Of a stretch of DNA of 64,000 nucleotides, positions 17,619 to 26,276 are shown piece after piece. Both the position numbers and the translations under genes were made by a program. Source of the stretch: Lachnoclostridium phytofermentans (GTDB lineage: Bacteria > Bacillota > Clostridia > Lachnospirales > Lachnospiraceae). Positions within the stretch are counted from its first letter, which is position 1. Each line of letters opens with the position of its first letter. The notes under the pieces were generated by a model, which was not told where the DNA came from, did not search any database, and worked only from the letters and a program-made list of their open reading frames with translations. Location of the stretch: the NCBI RefSeq assembly GCF_000733755.1, contig NZ_JPOF01000002.1, positions 124,001 through 188,000 of the forward strand. Direction: 5' to 3'.

Positions 17619-18662
17619 TTAGTCTTTTTGAGATTCTTCATCTCCCATTACCGGATTCATATTTCTTACCGATCCGCCTCTCATTAATTGAACTTTAAGG
17701 TAGACATTAGAAATTGTTGTTGCCATTGGATTCTCAATTAGATTAATCAATTGTTTCGCAGCTTCTGCGCCAATCCGATCTGTGTCCTGTCTAATTGTAG
17801 TAAGTTTAGGTTCCAGAGCTTGTGCTAAGGATATCCCATCGAATCCGACAATCGAAACATCATCCGGTATCTTTAGTCCATTCCTTCGAACCGTGTTCAT
17901 TACACCAAGTGCTGAATAATCATCTGGTGCGATGATACAGGTTGGTCTCATTGGTAAATCCAATAACTTCTGTGTTATGCTCTCAGCCACCTCAGCATCC
18001 CTGTATACACCTTCAATCACATATTCGGGTGGAATTGTGATATTGTTATCTTTTAGTGCCTGATAAAAACTAACCAAACGGTTATGTGTTACGGAAGAGT
18101 TAGTGCCATGGATAAAAGCAATCCTACTATGTCCCTGATCAATTATGTACTGTGTTAGTTGTCTCATGCCATCCATATTATCCGATAGTATCGAAATTGC
18201 CTCATGAAATACATGATCAATTACTACGACTGGAAGTTTAGAATTAACCACATCCAAAACCTCACTATCAAAAAAATCAGCACATGCAATACAAACTCCA
18301 TCGAAATTACGATATCTACAATGCTCTAAAAAGGACATCTTTCGATTACCAATATTATGTTCAATAAAATTAATATCATATCCTCGATTTGTAGCATATT
18401 CGTTAAAGGATGCCAGAATATGGGCAAAATACTCATTCCTCAAGCCATGGTTAAACATTGTAGAAAACAAAACACCAAGATTGTATGTCTTCTTCATTTT
18501 TAAGGCTCTTGCATTAGAATCAGGAAAGTATCCAATTTCACTTGCGATTCTTAGAATGTTACGCCTTGTTTCATCTCCAATATCCTTGTATCCATTTAAA
18601 GCTTTACTAACAGTGGATACGGATACGCCACATTTTATTGATAACTCTTTAATTGTCGCCAT
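17619..18662 (-). CDS. LacI/GalR family transcriptional regulator
   Basis: 347 residues. N-terminal helix-turn-helix with the hallmark MATIKELSIKCGVSVSTVSK and ALNGYKDIG, then the hinge helix region (YFPDSNARALKMKKTYNLGV). The rest is a periplasmic-binding-protein-like effector domain with typical landmarks (VVVIDH, RIAFIHGTN, PTCIIAPDDYSALGVMNTVR, DVSIVGFDGISLA, LTTIRQD). The frame opens at 18731, but ATG 18662 gives the family N-terminus. It is directly upstream of the sugar importer genes and most likely controls them in response to a sugar. The upstream gap carries several TTTCGT/ACGAAA half-sites that may be its operators. Confidence 0.93.
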   Translation of the reverse strand: MATIKELSIKCGVSVSTVSKALNGYKDIGDETRRNILRIASEIGYFPDSNARALKMKKTYNLGVLFSTMFNHGLRNEYFAHILASFNEYATNRGYDINFIEHNIGNRKMSFLEHCRYRNFDGVCIACADFFDSEVLDVVNSKLPVVVIDHVFHEAISILSDNMDGMRQLTQYIIDQGHSRIAFIHGTNSSVTHNRLVSFYQALKDNNITIPPEYVIEGVYRDAEVAESITQKLLDLPMRPTCIIAPDDYSALGVMNTVRRNGLKIPDDVSIVGFDGISLAQALEPKLTTIRQDTDRIGAEAAKQLINLIENPMATTISNVYLKVQLMRGGSVRNMNPVMGDEESQKD

Positions 18663-18702
18663 TCTTACCACCGTTTCGTAGCTATATCGTTTTCGTATTT
18701 TC

Positions 18703-18731
18703 ATTATATAGCACATTATACAATAAATCAA
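18703..18731 (-). promoter_or_regulatory. Promoter of the LacI-type regulator
   Basis: Minus strand TTGATT (18726-18731), 17-base spacer, perfect TATAAT (18703-18708), about 40 bases upstream of the chosen ATG. Two TTTCGTA half-sites (18674-18680 and 18691-18697, plus-strand reading) lie just downstream of the -10. Confidence 0.7.
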
Positions 18732-18841
18732 GTATTATTTTTCTATTTATATTTATTATTACTGCTTTACTTTGTTTTAAACTAATTTATCAAGTGATTT
18801 ATCCCATTATTTGGTTGTATTAAAGCACTGTTACTACATTT

Positions 18842-19016
18842 TTTCGTTAATCAGGATAACTAAGCTAACGAAATGTAAGCGCTTTTTTCGTTGTAATATT
18901 ATACAATTATCATTTTTATAACACTTTTGCATAATTTATTACATTTTTAAAGTTCTATTTACACAATATTACACAGAATAAAACACAAGAAATGGAACGA
19001 AATGTTTCGTTCCATT
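18842..19016. promoter_or_regulatory. Cluster of TTTCGT/ACGAAA inverted repeats, candidate operator region
   Basis: In the 619-base gap between sigG and the LacI gene: TTTCGTTA (18842-18849), TAACGAAA (18866-18873), AAGCGCTT (18877-18884), TTTCGTT (18886-18892), and a perfect 26-bp palindrome with arms AATGGAACGAAA (18991-19002) and TTTCGTTCCATT (19005-19016). The shared core suggests operator sites. The last palindrome could instead be the sigG transcript terminator (T-rich on the minus side). TGTAAGCGCTTTTT at 18874-18887 is also an imperfect CcpA-like (cre) match. Confidence 0.5.
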
Positions 19017-19129
19017 CCAAATTCTCTAAGTTTTACTTATAATTCACTTACGTTTTCGAAATTTTTCTTTCATCTATAATTTAATCCTTAAACTATATTG
19101 CACATAAAGCATTGTTAGTATCGATTTAA

Positions 19130-19230
19130 ACATCGTACCCCTTCATTTATAAACATTTAATATATAGGAACATCGTACCCTTTCACCTATAAATTTTAGT
19201 ATCAATAATTATGATATCTTTCACTTATAA
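19130..19230. repeat. Three imperfect ~24-bp direct repeats downstream of sigG
   Basis: Copies at 19130-19153, 19170-19193 and (weaker) about 19207-19230, at spacings of 40 and 38 bases. The shared plus-strand core is CATCGTACC(C/C)TTCA..TATAA. They lie in the 3' region of the sigG transcript; function unknown. Confidence 0.55.
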
Positions 19231-19281
19231 CCCTTTTTTTCCTCGGCATAGTATAAATGTTAAACTTAGGAAGTCAAGGAA

Positions 19282-20064
19282 TTACTTATCCATCAGATAG
19301 TTTCTCATATTTTTCAATGCATTTTTTTCAAGTCTACTAACCTGAGCTTGCGATATTTGAATTTCTTCTGCTACCTCCATTTGCGTCTTACCTTGAAAAA
19401 AACGAAGGTTAATAATGTTATTTTCTCTTGGTGTTAGTCTTGCCATCGCTTCCTTTAACGAGATTTCTTCCACCCAATTTTCTTCTTTGTTCTTTTTGTC
19501 ACTCACTTGATCCATAATATATAAAGTATCTCCACCTTCGGAATAGACAGGCTCATACAAAGATACTGGACTTTGGATGGCATCAAGCGCTGCCACGATA
19601 TCTTCTTGGCTAATCCCTACTTCATTTGCTATCTCACATACCGTAGGTTCTTTATCATTTTTCTTAAGAAGCATTTCTTTTGCATAAATTGCTTTATAGG
19701 CAGTATCTCTTAAAGAACGGGATACACGTATTGCATTATTATCTCGTAAATAACGACGTATTTCACCAATAATCATTGGAACTGCATAGGTAGAAAACTT
19801 TACACCTTGCGTAATATCAAAATTATCAATTGCTTTCATTAACCCAATACAACCAATTTGAAATAAATCATCGACATTTTCATTACTACTTGAAAATCGC
19901 TGAATGATGCTGAGCACCAATCGTAGGTTTCCTTTGATATAAAGCTCTCTCGCTTCCTTATCACCCTGCTTAATCCTTTCGAACAAAGCATCCTTTTCTT
20001 CACCCTTTAACAATGGCAATTTCGATGTATTTACTCCACAAATTTCTACCTTATAAAGAGCCAT
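19282..20064 (-). CDS. sigG: RNA polymerase sigma-G factor, late forespore
   Basis: 260 residues, sigma-70 family sporulation type. The N-terminus YKVEICGVNTSKLPLLKGEE is diagnostic of SigG. Region 2 is clear (NLRLVLSIIQRF, DDLFQIGCIGLMKAIDNFD, GVKFSTYAVPMIIGEIRRYL), then region 3 (SRSLRDTAYKAIYA) and region 4 with LTPRENNIINLRFFQGKTQM and ISQAQVSRLEKNALK. ATG 20064 is preceded by TGGGAGGTTTCATT; the longer frame to 20088 has no such signal. SigG directs forespore genes after engulfment. In Bacillus it directly follows spoIIGA-sigE; here a metallo-hydrolase gene lies between. A possible forespore-type -10 (CATTTTA) is seen upstream, without a well-spaced -35. Confidence 0.97.
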   Translation of the reverse strand: MALYKVEICGVNTSKLPLLKGEEKDALFERIKQGDKEARELYIKGNLRLVLSIIQRFSSSNENVDDLFQIGCIGLMKAIDNFDITQGVKFSTYAVPMIIGEIRRYLRDNNAIRVSRSLRDTAYKAIYAKEMLLKKNDKEPTVCEIANEVGISQEDIVAALDAIQSPVSLYEPVYSEGGDTLYIMDQVSDKKNKEENWVEEISLKEAMARLTPRENNIINLRFFQGKTQMEVAEEIQISQAQVSRLEKNALKNMRNYLMDK

Positions 20065-20168
20065 AATGAAACCTCCCAGATTAACCATTTTATTCTGCAG
20101 TCATAATAAAATGATTTACCGGAAGGTTTCTTTTTATACGGTATTTCTAATGTTATTTTTTGTAAATT

Positions 20169-21773
20169 TTATCGATCCCATTTATCACATAAAGAATTGA
20201 TTTGATCTGCAAATTTTGCAAGATCTTTATTAGCACCACCTTCATTATGTTTAATTACGGTAAGTAATCTTTGTCCCGCCGACAATAAACGAGCAAACAC
20301 GGTAGAAGCCACTTTCTTTGGCTCTTTTCTTATCAATATCTTTCTTTCTACTTCTCCCTCTTTTACTACGCAGTCCTTTACTAAATCATAACAAGAGCCG
20401 CTATAAGGAGCCGTAACCTCATATCCATACTCCTCCATAAGTAGTTTTGAAAAGCTATCACAAACAGATTCTTCTCCATGCACGATAAATACTCTTTTGG
20501 GTTTTGGATCAAACTCTTTTAGCCACCGTATTAATCCTTGTTGGTCTGCATGCCCACTAATACCATCCAGCTTTTCAATCCTTGCTTTAATTTCAATGGT
20601 TTCACCAAATAATTTAACTTCTTTTGCTCCATCTAAAATTTTCCGACCAAGAGTGCCAATCGCTTGATAGCCCACAAACAATACCGTACACTCACTACGC
20701 CATAGATTGTGTTTTAAATGATGCTTGATACGTCCTGCTTCACACATACCAGAAGCTGATATAATTACTTTAGGAGCTGATTTAAAGTTAATCATTTTAG
20801 AATCTTCACTGGTAACTGATACCTTTAATCCTGGAAAGGATATTGGATTGATTCCTTGATTCACTAACTCCATAGCTTCCTTATCAAAACAAGTATATCT
20901 ATTTTTATTAAAGATATTCGTCGCCTCAACTGCAAGTGGGCTATCGACATATACTTCAAATCCATCATGACCTTTAATTAAGCCATCTGCTTTAATCTTA
21001 CGAAGAAAATAAAGCATCTCTTGGGTTCTACCCACCGCAAAGGAAGGGATTACAACATTACCACCTCGGTCAAAAGTTGTTTGTATGATCTTTGATAATT
21101 CCCCAATATAATCTGGCTTCTCCCCATGGCTTCGATCTCCATACGTAGATTCCATGATGACATAATCCGCTTCCTTAAGGTAGGTAGGATTCTTAATGAG
21201 TGGTTGATTTAGGTTACCTATATCCCCCGAAAAAACGATGGTTTTTTTTATACCTTCTTCCTCAAGAAACATCTGTATACTCGCAGAACCAAGTAAATGC
21301 CCAACATCAGTAAAGCTAACGGTAATTCCATCACATATAGTTACCTTTTCCTCATATTGACATGGAATGAAATGTTCTAATACGCCAATCGCATCTTTCA
21401 TCTCGTAAAGAGGTACAAATTCAGGTTCTCCAGATCGTTTTGCCTTTCTGTTTCTCCACTCCGCTTCAAACATCTGAATATGCGCACTATCCTTTAACAT
21501 GATATCACACAAATCACAGGTAGCTTTCGTTGTATAGACTTCGCCTCGAAATCCTCTACTGTACATAAGCGGTAATAACCCAGTATGATCGATATGAGCA
21601 TGTGTTAAAAGAACATAGTCAATGTCTGACGGATTAATTGGGAGTTCTTGGTTTTCATAAACATCCTCTCCTTGCTCCATCCCACAATCAATTAAAATAT
21701 TTTTACCACAAGCTTGTATGTAGTGACAACTTCCGGTAACCTCCCGATCCGCTCCGATAAAGTATATTTTCAT
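20169..21773 (-). CDS. Beta-CASP metallo-beta-lactamase-fold hydrolase (probable RNA-processing nuclease)
   Basis: 534 residues. The metallo-beta-lactamase domain shows the zinc motif THAHIDHTG, the upstream Asp in GKNILIDCGMEQGEDVY, a later His in FTDVGHLLGSAS and Asp in VFSGDIGN. The beta-CASP insertion follows (GNVVIPSFAVGRTQEMLYFL; VYVDSPLA; PKVIISASGMCEAGRI), and the C-terminal RMMBL-like part has IDGISGHADQ-type residues (LDGISGHADQQGLIRWL) and VFIVHGEE. These proteins are usually RNA endo/exonucleases of the CPSF73-like class. ATG 21773 is chosen for the GGAGG 7 bases ahead. It sits between sigE and sigG, so a sporulation-linked role is possible but unproven. Confidence 0.9.
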   Translation of the reverse strand: MKIYFIGADREVTGSCHYIQACGKNILIDCGMEQGEDVYENQELPINPSDIDYVLLTHAHIDHTGLLPLMYSRGFRGEVYTTKATCDLCDIMLKDSAHIQMFEAEWRNRKAKRSGEPEFVPLYEMKDAIGVLEHFIPCQYEEKVTICDGITVSFTDVGHLLGSASIQMFLEEEGIKKTIVFSGDIGNLNQPLIKNPTYLKEADYVIMESTYGDRSHGEKPDYIGELSKIIQTTFDRGGNVVIPSFAVGRTQEMLYFLRKIKADGLIKGHDGFEVYVDSPLAVEATNIFNKNRYTCFDKEAMELVNQGINPISFPGLKVSVTSEDSKMINFKSAPKVIISASGMCEAGRIKHHLKHNLWRSECTVLFVGYQAIGTLGRKILDGAKEVKLFGETIEIKARIEKLDGISGHADQQGLIRWLKEFDPKPKRVFIVHGEESVCDSFSKLLMEEYGYEVTAPYSGSCYDLVKDCVVKEGEVERKILIRKEPKKVASTVFARLLSAGQRLLTVIKHNEGGANKDLAKFADQINSLCDKWDR

Positions 21774-21810
21774 AGCTTCCTCCATTCTTTGCGCATGCTA
21801 TTGCGCATAT
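21774..21810 (-). repeat. Leader TGCGCA element before the beta-CASP gene
   Basis: Minus strand reads ATATGCGCAATAGCATGCGC (21791-21810 region) and then AAAGAATGGAGG with the ribosome-binding site. Two copies of the self-complementary TGCGCA at 21790-21795 and 21802-21807. Same architecture as the units before 13789, 35113 and 45888. Confidence 0.6.
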
Positions 21811-21935
21811 TGATTTTGTCTAAGAATTACAAAGGTATTAATTAATTACATACTCCTTTTCTTTACTATCCTCTTCTCTTTTTACTGTAGTACAAGGATA
21901 ATCTATCCTACTTCCCCCTTATGTTATGAAGCAAA

Positions 21936-22003
21936 GGCGTCAATAATGCTTGTGTAGCAAGTTAGTTGATAGCCTGCTTATATCATTATTGACACCTTTT
22001 TTT
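21936..22003 (+). terminator. Hairpin between sigE and the beta-CASP gene, U-tract facing the plus strand
   Basis: Stem GGCGTCAATAATG (21936-21948) with CATTATTGACACC (21984-21996), one C-A mismatch, followed by T7 on the plus strand. It follows the sigE stop by about 80 bases. The good U-tract is on the plus side, where no gene is seen; on the minus side only CCTTTGC follows. Confidence 0.55.
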
Positions 22004-22073
22004 ATTTTCTTATTAAGATTTTACACTATTGACGTAAATTGTCAATATTTTCTCGAAATTTAGAATATTATGT

Positions 22074-22814
22074 CTACTCACAACGAAGCATTTCTTTTTT
22101 AAGACGTTTAATGATTTTCTTTTCCAAACGTGAGATATAAGACTGTGATATCCCAAGCATATCTGCCACTTCTTTTTGTGTACGTTCATTTCCATCTGCA
22201 GTGTTTAAACCAAATCGTAACGAAACAATAATCTTTTCCCGATCATTTAGTTTTGAGAGCGCTCTCCCCAGTAGCTTCTTATCAACTTCATCCTCTATGT
22301 TTTTGTATATGACATCTTCCTCCGTACCAAGGATATCAGATAATAGCAACTCATTACCATCCCAATCTACATTAAGTGGTTCATCAATCGAAACCTCAAG
22401 CTTTGTCTTACTATTTCTACGTAAATACATTAGAATCTCATTTTCAATACAACGAGAAGCGTAGGTAGCCAGCTTTATATTTTTTTCCGGATTAAATGTA
22501 TTAATAGCCTTGATAAGCCCAATTGTCCCTATCGAGATTAGATCCTCAACCCCTACCCCTGTGTTATCAAATTTTTTCGCTATGTAGACTACCAACCTTA
22601 AGTTATGTTCCACCAGTAGAGACTTTGCCTCCACATCATCTTGTGTACCTAGCTTCATTATCGCATCTGCTTCTCTCTTGGCATCCAAAGGAGCCGGCAA
22701 AACCTCAGCTCCCCCAATATAATGAATTTCTCCTTTTTTCTTCAAGAATAATTCACGAAAATTTGGTATCATTCGGAACTGAAATTTATTTTGGATTGAT
22801 ATTTTTAACAGCAT
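22074..22814 (-). CDS. sigE: RNA polymerase sigma-E factor precursor (pro-sigma-E), mother cell
   Basis: 246 residues. The N-terminal ~30 residues form the inhibitory pro-sequence (basic, hydrophobic), and [15 protein letters not shown] corresponds to the YYIGG...LPPPL junction where SpoIIGA cuts in Bacillus. Core sigma regions are classic: [60 protein letters not shown], and region 4 with [15 protein letters not shown] and [22 protein letters not shown] 22814 has AAGGGAG in front, 16 bases after the spoIIGA stop. Controls mother-cell genes after asymmetric division. Confidence 0.97.
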   Translation of the reverse strand: MLLKISIQNKFQFRMIPNFRELFLKKKGEIHYIGGAEVLPAPLDAKREADAIMKLGTQDDVEAKSLLVEHNLRLVVYIAKKFDNTGVGVEDLISIGTIGLIKAINTFNPEKNIKLATYASRCIENEILMYLRRNSKTKLEVSIDEPLNVDWDGNELLLSDILGTEEDVIYKNIEDEVDKKLLGRALSKLNDREKIIVSLRFGLNTADGNERTQKEVADMLGISQSYISRLEKKIIKRLKKEMLRCE

Positions 22815-22830
22815 TATGAAAGCTCCCTTC

Positions 22831-23712
22831 TCATTTTCCCATTTGACTTTCCTGTCCACCTACAATTCCTAAAAGATCTGTATGTAACAATACCTGATAG
22901 GTTTCACGATTTGCAAATCCTTGATTTGACAAAGCAGCAATAACCTCATGATTACAGATACAGTCATTTGAATTACTTATGATAATCTTCTTCAACCGAA
23001 TTCCAAATAAAAGTCCATTCTGCTTACCAACAGAACTATACGGAATAACGCGAATGCGATTTGGGTGTAATTCCTTTAATTGATCCAATTCTTTCTCTAA
23101 TAGTTTTTCATCCACAACGATTACTGGTTTTCCGGAAATCGGATCTCTTAATGAGTTCCCCGTATCCATGAACCCTTTGCACACAATAGGCTCTTCTTCA
23201 ATGTAGAGCTCTACGGAATAAAATTCGTCTTCCTTCCTTCTGTTTTGCCTCCATATGATACAGGCGACGCTAGCAAGCAACAGAGTAATGATTGTAATAA
23301 TAGCTATCGACGCAGTTCTCTTCTCTCCTTTTAATAACTCCTGATACATTAGATTTAAGTAGTATCTTGTTTGGGTATTTAGATAAAGTGAATTCACCAT
23401 TCCTCCAAGGACAAAAGAGGAAATCAACAATACAAGATAATTGCTAATAAATGCACGCTTATTTCGGATTCCAAAGGAAATCATGGTCATAAGAAAGCCA
23501 GTCAATCCATAGCCTATAGTCAGATAGAAAAAAACATCTGCCATAAAACATACATTGACCAAACACGCTAATACAGCACCTGTTATTGCCCCTAGGATTA
23601 AGCGATACTTTTTTCCTTCCTGGTGACGCAACCTTTTCACAATGACTAATAAAAGCAAATCCATAATAAAGTTAATTAGAAAGAGTACATCGATATAGAC
23701 CTCGAGCTGCAA
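22831..23712 (-). CDS. spoIIGA: Sigma-E processing aspartic peptidase SpoIIGA
   Basis: 293 residues. About five membrane helices in residues 1-155 ([20 protein letters not shown] at the start) precede a cytosolic aspartic-protease domain with the catalytic D183-T-G in [21 protein letters not shown] later [10 protein letters not shown] with [11 protein letters not shown] is family-like. Cleaves pro-sigma-E at the septum when triggered by the forespore SpoIIR. ATG 23712 is preceded by AATGGAGGCGGGGTGAAC-like bases with GGAGG. ftsZ upstream ends in a strong terminator, so this operon needs its own promoter, probably driven by Spo0A. Confidence 0.95.
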   Translation of the reverse strand: MQLEVYIDVLFLINFIMDLLLLVIVKRLRHQEGKKYRLILGAITGAVLACLVNVCFMADVFFYLTIGYGLTGFLMTMISFGIRNKRAFISNYLVLLISSFVLGGMVNSLYLNTQTRYYLNLMYQELLKGEKRTASIAIITIITLLLASVACIIWRQNRRKEDEFYSVELYIEEEPIVCKGFMDTGNSLRDPISGKPVIVVDEKLLEKELDQLKELHPNRIRVIPYSSVGKQNGLLFGIRLKKIIISNSNDCICNHEVIAALSNQGFANRETYQVLLHTDLLGIVGGQESQMGK

Positions 23713-23741
23713 TGTTCACCCCGCCTCCATTTACTGGTATT

Positions 23742-23837
23742 ATTATACCGAATATGCTTGGAATATTTTGTTATAATGTGGTATTTAGTATTAAAAATTC
23801 ATTTCCCATATTTTTTAACTTTCGCTACAATTCGCCT
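23742..23837 (-). promoter_or_regulatory. Candidate spoIIGA promoter with tandem Spo0A-box-like sites
   Basis: A TATAAT (-10) lies at 23742-23747 (minus strand) with no good -35 at 17 bases. Two boxes, TTCGCTA (23821-23827) and TTCGCCT (23831-23837), each one mismatch from the reverse 0A box TTCGNCA, are 10 bases apart, roughly 85-100 bases upstream of the expected transcription start. That resembles the distal Spo0A site of the Bacillus spoIIG promoter. Inference; box match is imperfect. Confidence 0.4.
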
Positions 23838-23875
23838 TTTATATCTAGAAAGAATAAAAATTATAAAAAAAACGC

Positions 23876-23920
23876 AAAAAAGCCTTTTAAGCGAACTTAA
23901 TAGATTGTCGCTTAAAAGGC
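23876..23920 (-). terminator. Intrinsic terminator of ftsZ
   Basis: Perfect 13-bp stem, GCCTTTTAAGCGA (23882-23894) with TCGCTTAAAAGGC (23908-23920), followed on the minus strand by a run of six T. It starts 35 bases after the ftsZ stop and separates the division cluster from spoIIGA-sigE. Confidence 0.9.
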
Positions 23921-23954
23921 CAAATCTTCATATAAATGACATGCACCATGCAAA

Positions 23955-25172
23955 TTACTTATTTCTATTTTTTTGTAAAAACTCAGGAATCTTAATTCCA
24001 CCAGTTTCCGAAGTCGTATTGCTAACATGTCCAAAATTCTGAGTTGTATAATTATTTGGCTGTGGTCTTGCAAAACTATTCGTCTGGGTTTGCGGATTTG
24101 TCTGCGGATTAGTCACTGGCTTATTATATGTAGGCAGTGTTCCTGATGCAATTCCTACTTTATTTGTAGTTGGTGCATCGTTTCTCATAAAACTTGGAGT
24201 TTTTACCTGATTCTTACTACCTTTTTCTTCAAGACCAGTTGCTATAACAGTAATGACAGCCTGATCTGGAACTGATTCATCATACATTGCACCAAAGATA
24301 ATATTTGCAGAATCTCCTGCAAGTTCCTGCACAAAGGTTGCAGCTTCATTCGCTTCAATAAGACTAAGGTCACCGGATATATTAATAATCACATGACTTG
24401 CACCTTCGATGGTAGTCTCTAATAATGGGCTTGTGATAGCCTGTTTTACAGCTTCTGTACACTTATCATCGCCAGTACCTATACCAATACCAATGTGTGC
24501 AATACCTTTATCTTTCATAACTGTCTGAACGTCTGCAAAGTCAAGATTAATAAGACCTGGCACATTAATAAGGTCTGTAATACCCTGAACACCCTGTTGC
24601 AATACCTCATCAGCTTTTCTTAAAGCATCTGGCATAGTAGTACGTCTATCAACAATTTCTAATAATTTATCATTTGGAATAACGATAAGAGTATCAACAC
24701 TTTCCTTTAACTTCTCAATACCATTAACCGCATTATTCATACGTTGTTTTGCTTCAAATTTGAATGGCTTTGTTACAATACCTACCGTAAGAATTCCCAT
24801 ACTTTTTGCAATCGAGGCAACTACTGGTGCAGCACCTGTTCCGGTACCTCCACCCATACCACAGGTTACGAATACCATATCAGAACCTTTGATAATCTCT
24901 GTTAATTCTTCTTTGCTCTCTTCCGCAGCCTTTTCACCAATCTCAGGCTGTGCTCCTGCACCGAGTCCTTTGGTAAGTTTCTCGCCAATTTGTACACATT
25001 GAGGAGCCTTACAATTTTTTAAATGCTGCTTGTCCGTATTTACGCAAACAAAATCAACACCCAATATATTTTCTTCAATCATACGGTTCACCGCATTATT
25101 ACCTGCTCCACCAACTCCAATTACAAGTATTTTTGCAGCAGAATCCGATTCATTCATTCTTATCTCAAGCAA
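23955..25172 (-). CDS. ftsZ: Cell division GTPase FtsZ
   Basis: 405 residues, tubulin-like GTPase that forms the Z ring. Visible: [16 protein letters not shown] at the N-terminus, the tubulin signature GGGTGTG ([14 protein letters not shown]), [11 protein letters not shown] in the T7 loop area, a Pro/Asn/Gln/Thr-rich linker from ~320, and the conserved C-terminal peptide KIPEFLQKN that binds FtsA/SepF-type partners. The start is a TTG at 25172, with AAGGAGG exactly 7 bases before it; it gives the MLEI N-terminus resembling other Firmicute FtsZ. No ftsA is adjacent. Ends in a strong terminator. Confidence 0.98.
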   Translation of the reverse strand: MLEIRMNESDSAAKILVIGVGGAGNNAVNRMIEENILGVDFVCVNTDKQHLKNCKAPQCVQIGEKLTKGLGAGAQPEIGEKAAEESKEELTEIIKGSDMVFVTCGMGGGTGTGAAPVVASIAKSMGILTVGIVTKPFKFEAKQRMNNAVNGIEKLKESVDTLIVIPNDKLLEIVDRRTTMPDALRKADEVLQQGVQGITDLINVPGLINLDFADVQTVMKDKGIAHIGIGIGTGDDKCTEAVKQAITSPLLETTIEGASHVIINISGDLSLIEANEAATFVQELAGDSANIIFGAMYDESVPDQAVITVIATGLEEKGSKNQVKTPSFMRNDAPTTNKVGIASGTLPTYNKPVTNPQTNPQTQTNSFARPQPNNYTTQNFGHVSNTTSETGGIKIPEFLQKNRNK

Positions 25173-25384
25173 GGTAGTTCCTCCTTCTTTATCATCCTTC
25201 TATTCTCATCCTAGTGACTCTTCGTCACATGTTCTGCATTGCAGATTGATGTATTTTTCTACCGAATATTGGAAGTACAACATATTGTGCCATACTGTAT
25301 CAAATATAATTATTCTATACTATATAATATCTATAAATTAAGAAAATATCAAGTAGTATTTACAATTTTTATACAAAAATATAT

Positions 25385-26131
25385 TTAATTCAGTGGTTTC
25401 GAAATTATTTTTTTATTATTCTTGCTATAGTTTTTCATATCAATACTTAGTTTTTTATCTCCGGCAGCCTCAAGCACATTTTTAAGTGCTCCCAATTGCT
25501 CATCATAAAAGTCTTTTCGTCCTAATAAGACTTCTATTCCATCTGAGGTTAAGATTAATTCATAATCCGAATTGAATCTCATCGCATCAATTGGTAATTC
25601 AAACTTCTTGATTAATTTCGTTACATTTAAGATAGTTTCAAATAAACCTTCCTTTTGAATCTCAAGTTTCTCATGCAATACTATCTTATCAAACTTTAAA
25701 CCGGTGACTTGTGGAATATCTTCTAACCTTTCTTTTGTACTTTCAACCACAATACCATCCTTGTCAAAATACAGGTAACCGCCCATCATTTCTACACAGC
25801 CTACAACTAACTTTTCATATACTGTGACATGAATGGTATTGCGATTTTCCATAGAAACATCTACTTTCTCCACAAAAGGTATAGAAACTGGATCACTAAA
25901 ATGCTGTCTTAGATAATAAAATAACGTAATTTGATCCGTCTTTTCTGTAATTAATCGGTTTTTTATTTCTTCTTCTGTATATCTAGTAGTACCTTCTACG
26001 ATAACATTTTCTAAACGAAAATTCATAAATAGGACAATTACTGCAATTAATACAATAAGAAGTGTTGTTAATGTAATGAATACTGCCGAAATCCTCTTCC
26101 TTCTTACCTTCTTTTGTAGTTGTCTTACCAT
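25385..26131 (-). CDS. divIB: Cell division protein DivIB/FtsQ
   Basis: 248 residues, single-pass membrane protein of the divisome. A basic cytosolic tail (RQLQKKVRRKR) leads to one membrane helix (about 16-37), a POTRA-like domain (NVIVEGTTRYTEEEIKNRLI), then the FtsQ beta domain (VEKVDVSMENRNTIHVTVYE, where family members have PWV...V.R..P..l.i.v.E). TTGGAGG precedes ATG 26131. It lies between murA and ftsZ, the usual place. Sequence conservation in this family is low, so the call leans on topology, the POTRA pattern and context. Confidence 0.88.
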   Translation of the reverse strand: MVRQLQKKVRRKRISAVFITLTTLLIVLIAVIVLFMNFRLENVIVEGTTRYTEEEIKNRLITEKTDQITLFYYLRQHFSDPVSIPFVEKVDVSMENRNTIHVTVYEKLVVGCVEMMGGYLYFDKDGIVVESTKERLEDIPQVTGLKFDKIVLHEKLEIQKEGLFETILNVTKLIKKFELPIDAMRFNSDYELILTSDGIEVLLGRKDFYDEQLGALKNVLEAAGDKKLSIDMKNYSKNNKKIISKPLN

Positions 26132-26178
26132 AGAAAGTAACCTCCAACTTAATTTTTACTCTAATCCCCACGTCTGTA

Positions 26179-26231
26179 AGTTTTAGGATTTCTTTGGCAG
26201 CGTCTCTTTTGAAGCCTTAGAAATTCTCATC
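26179..26231. repeat. Dispersed imperfect palindrome, copy 1 (between murA and divIB)
   Basis: Roughly 53 bases reading AGTTTTAGGATTTCTTTGGC then AGCGTCT...AGCCTTAGAAATTCTC. It aligns at about four fifths of positions with 46004-46053 upstream of rlmN. The arms AGGATTTCT/AGAAATTCT can pair. No gene overlaps it. Confidence 0.6.
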
Positions 26232-26276
26232 CATTTAAAACATGCCACCACAGCTGTGTGAATAAACTTAGTTCTT

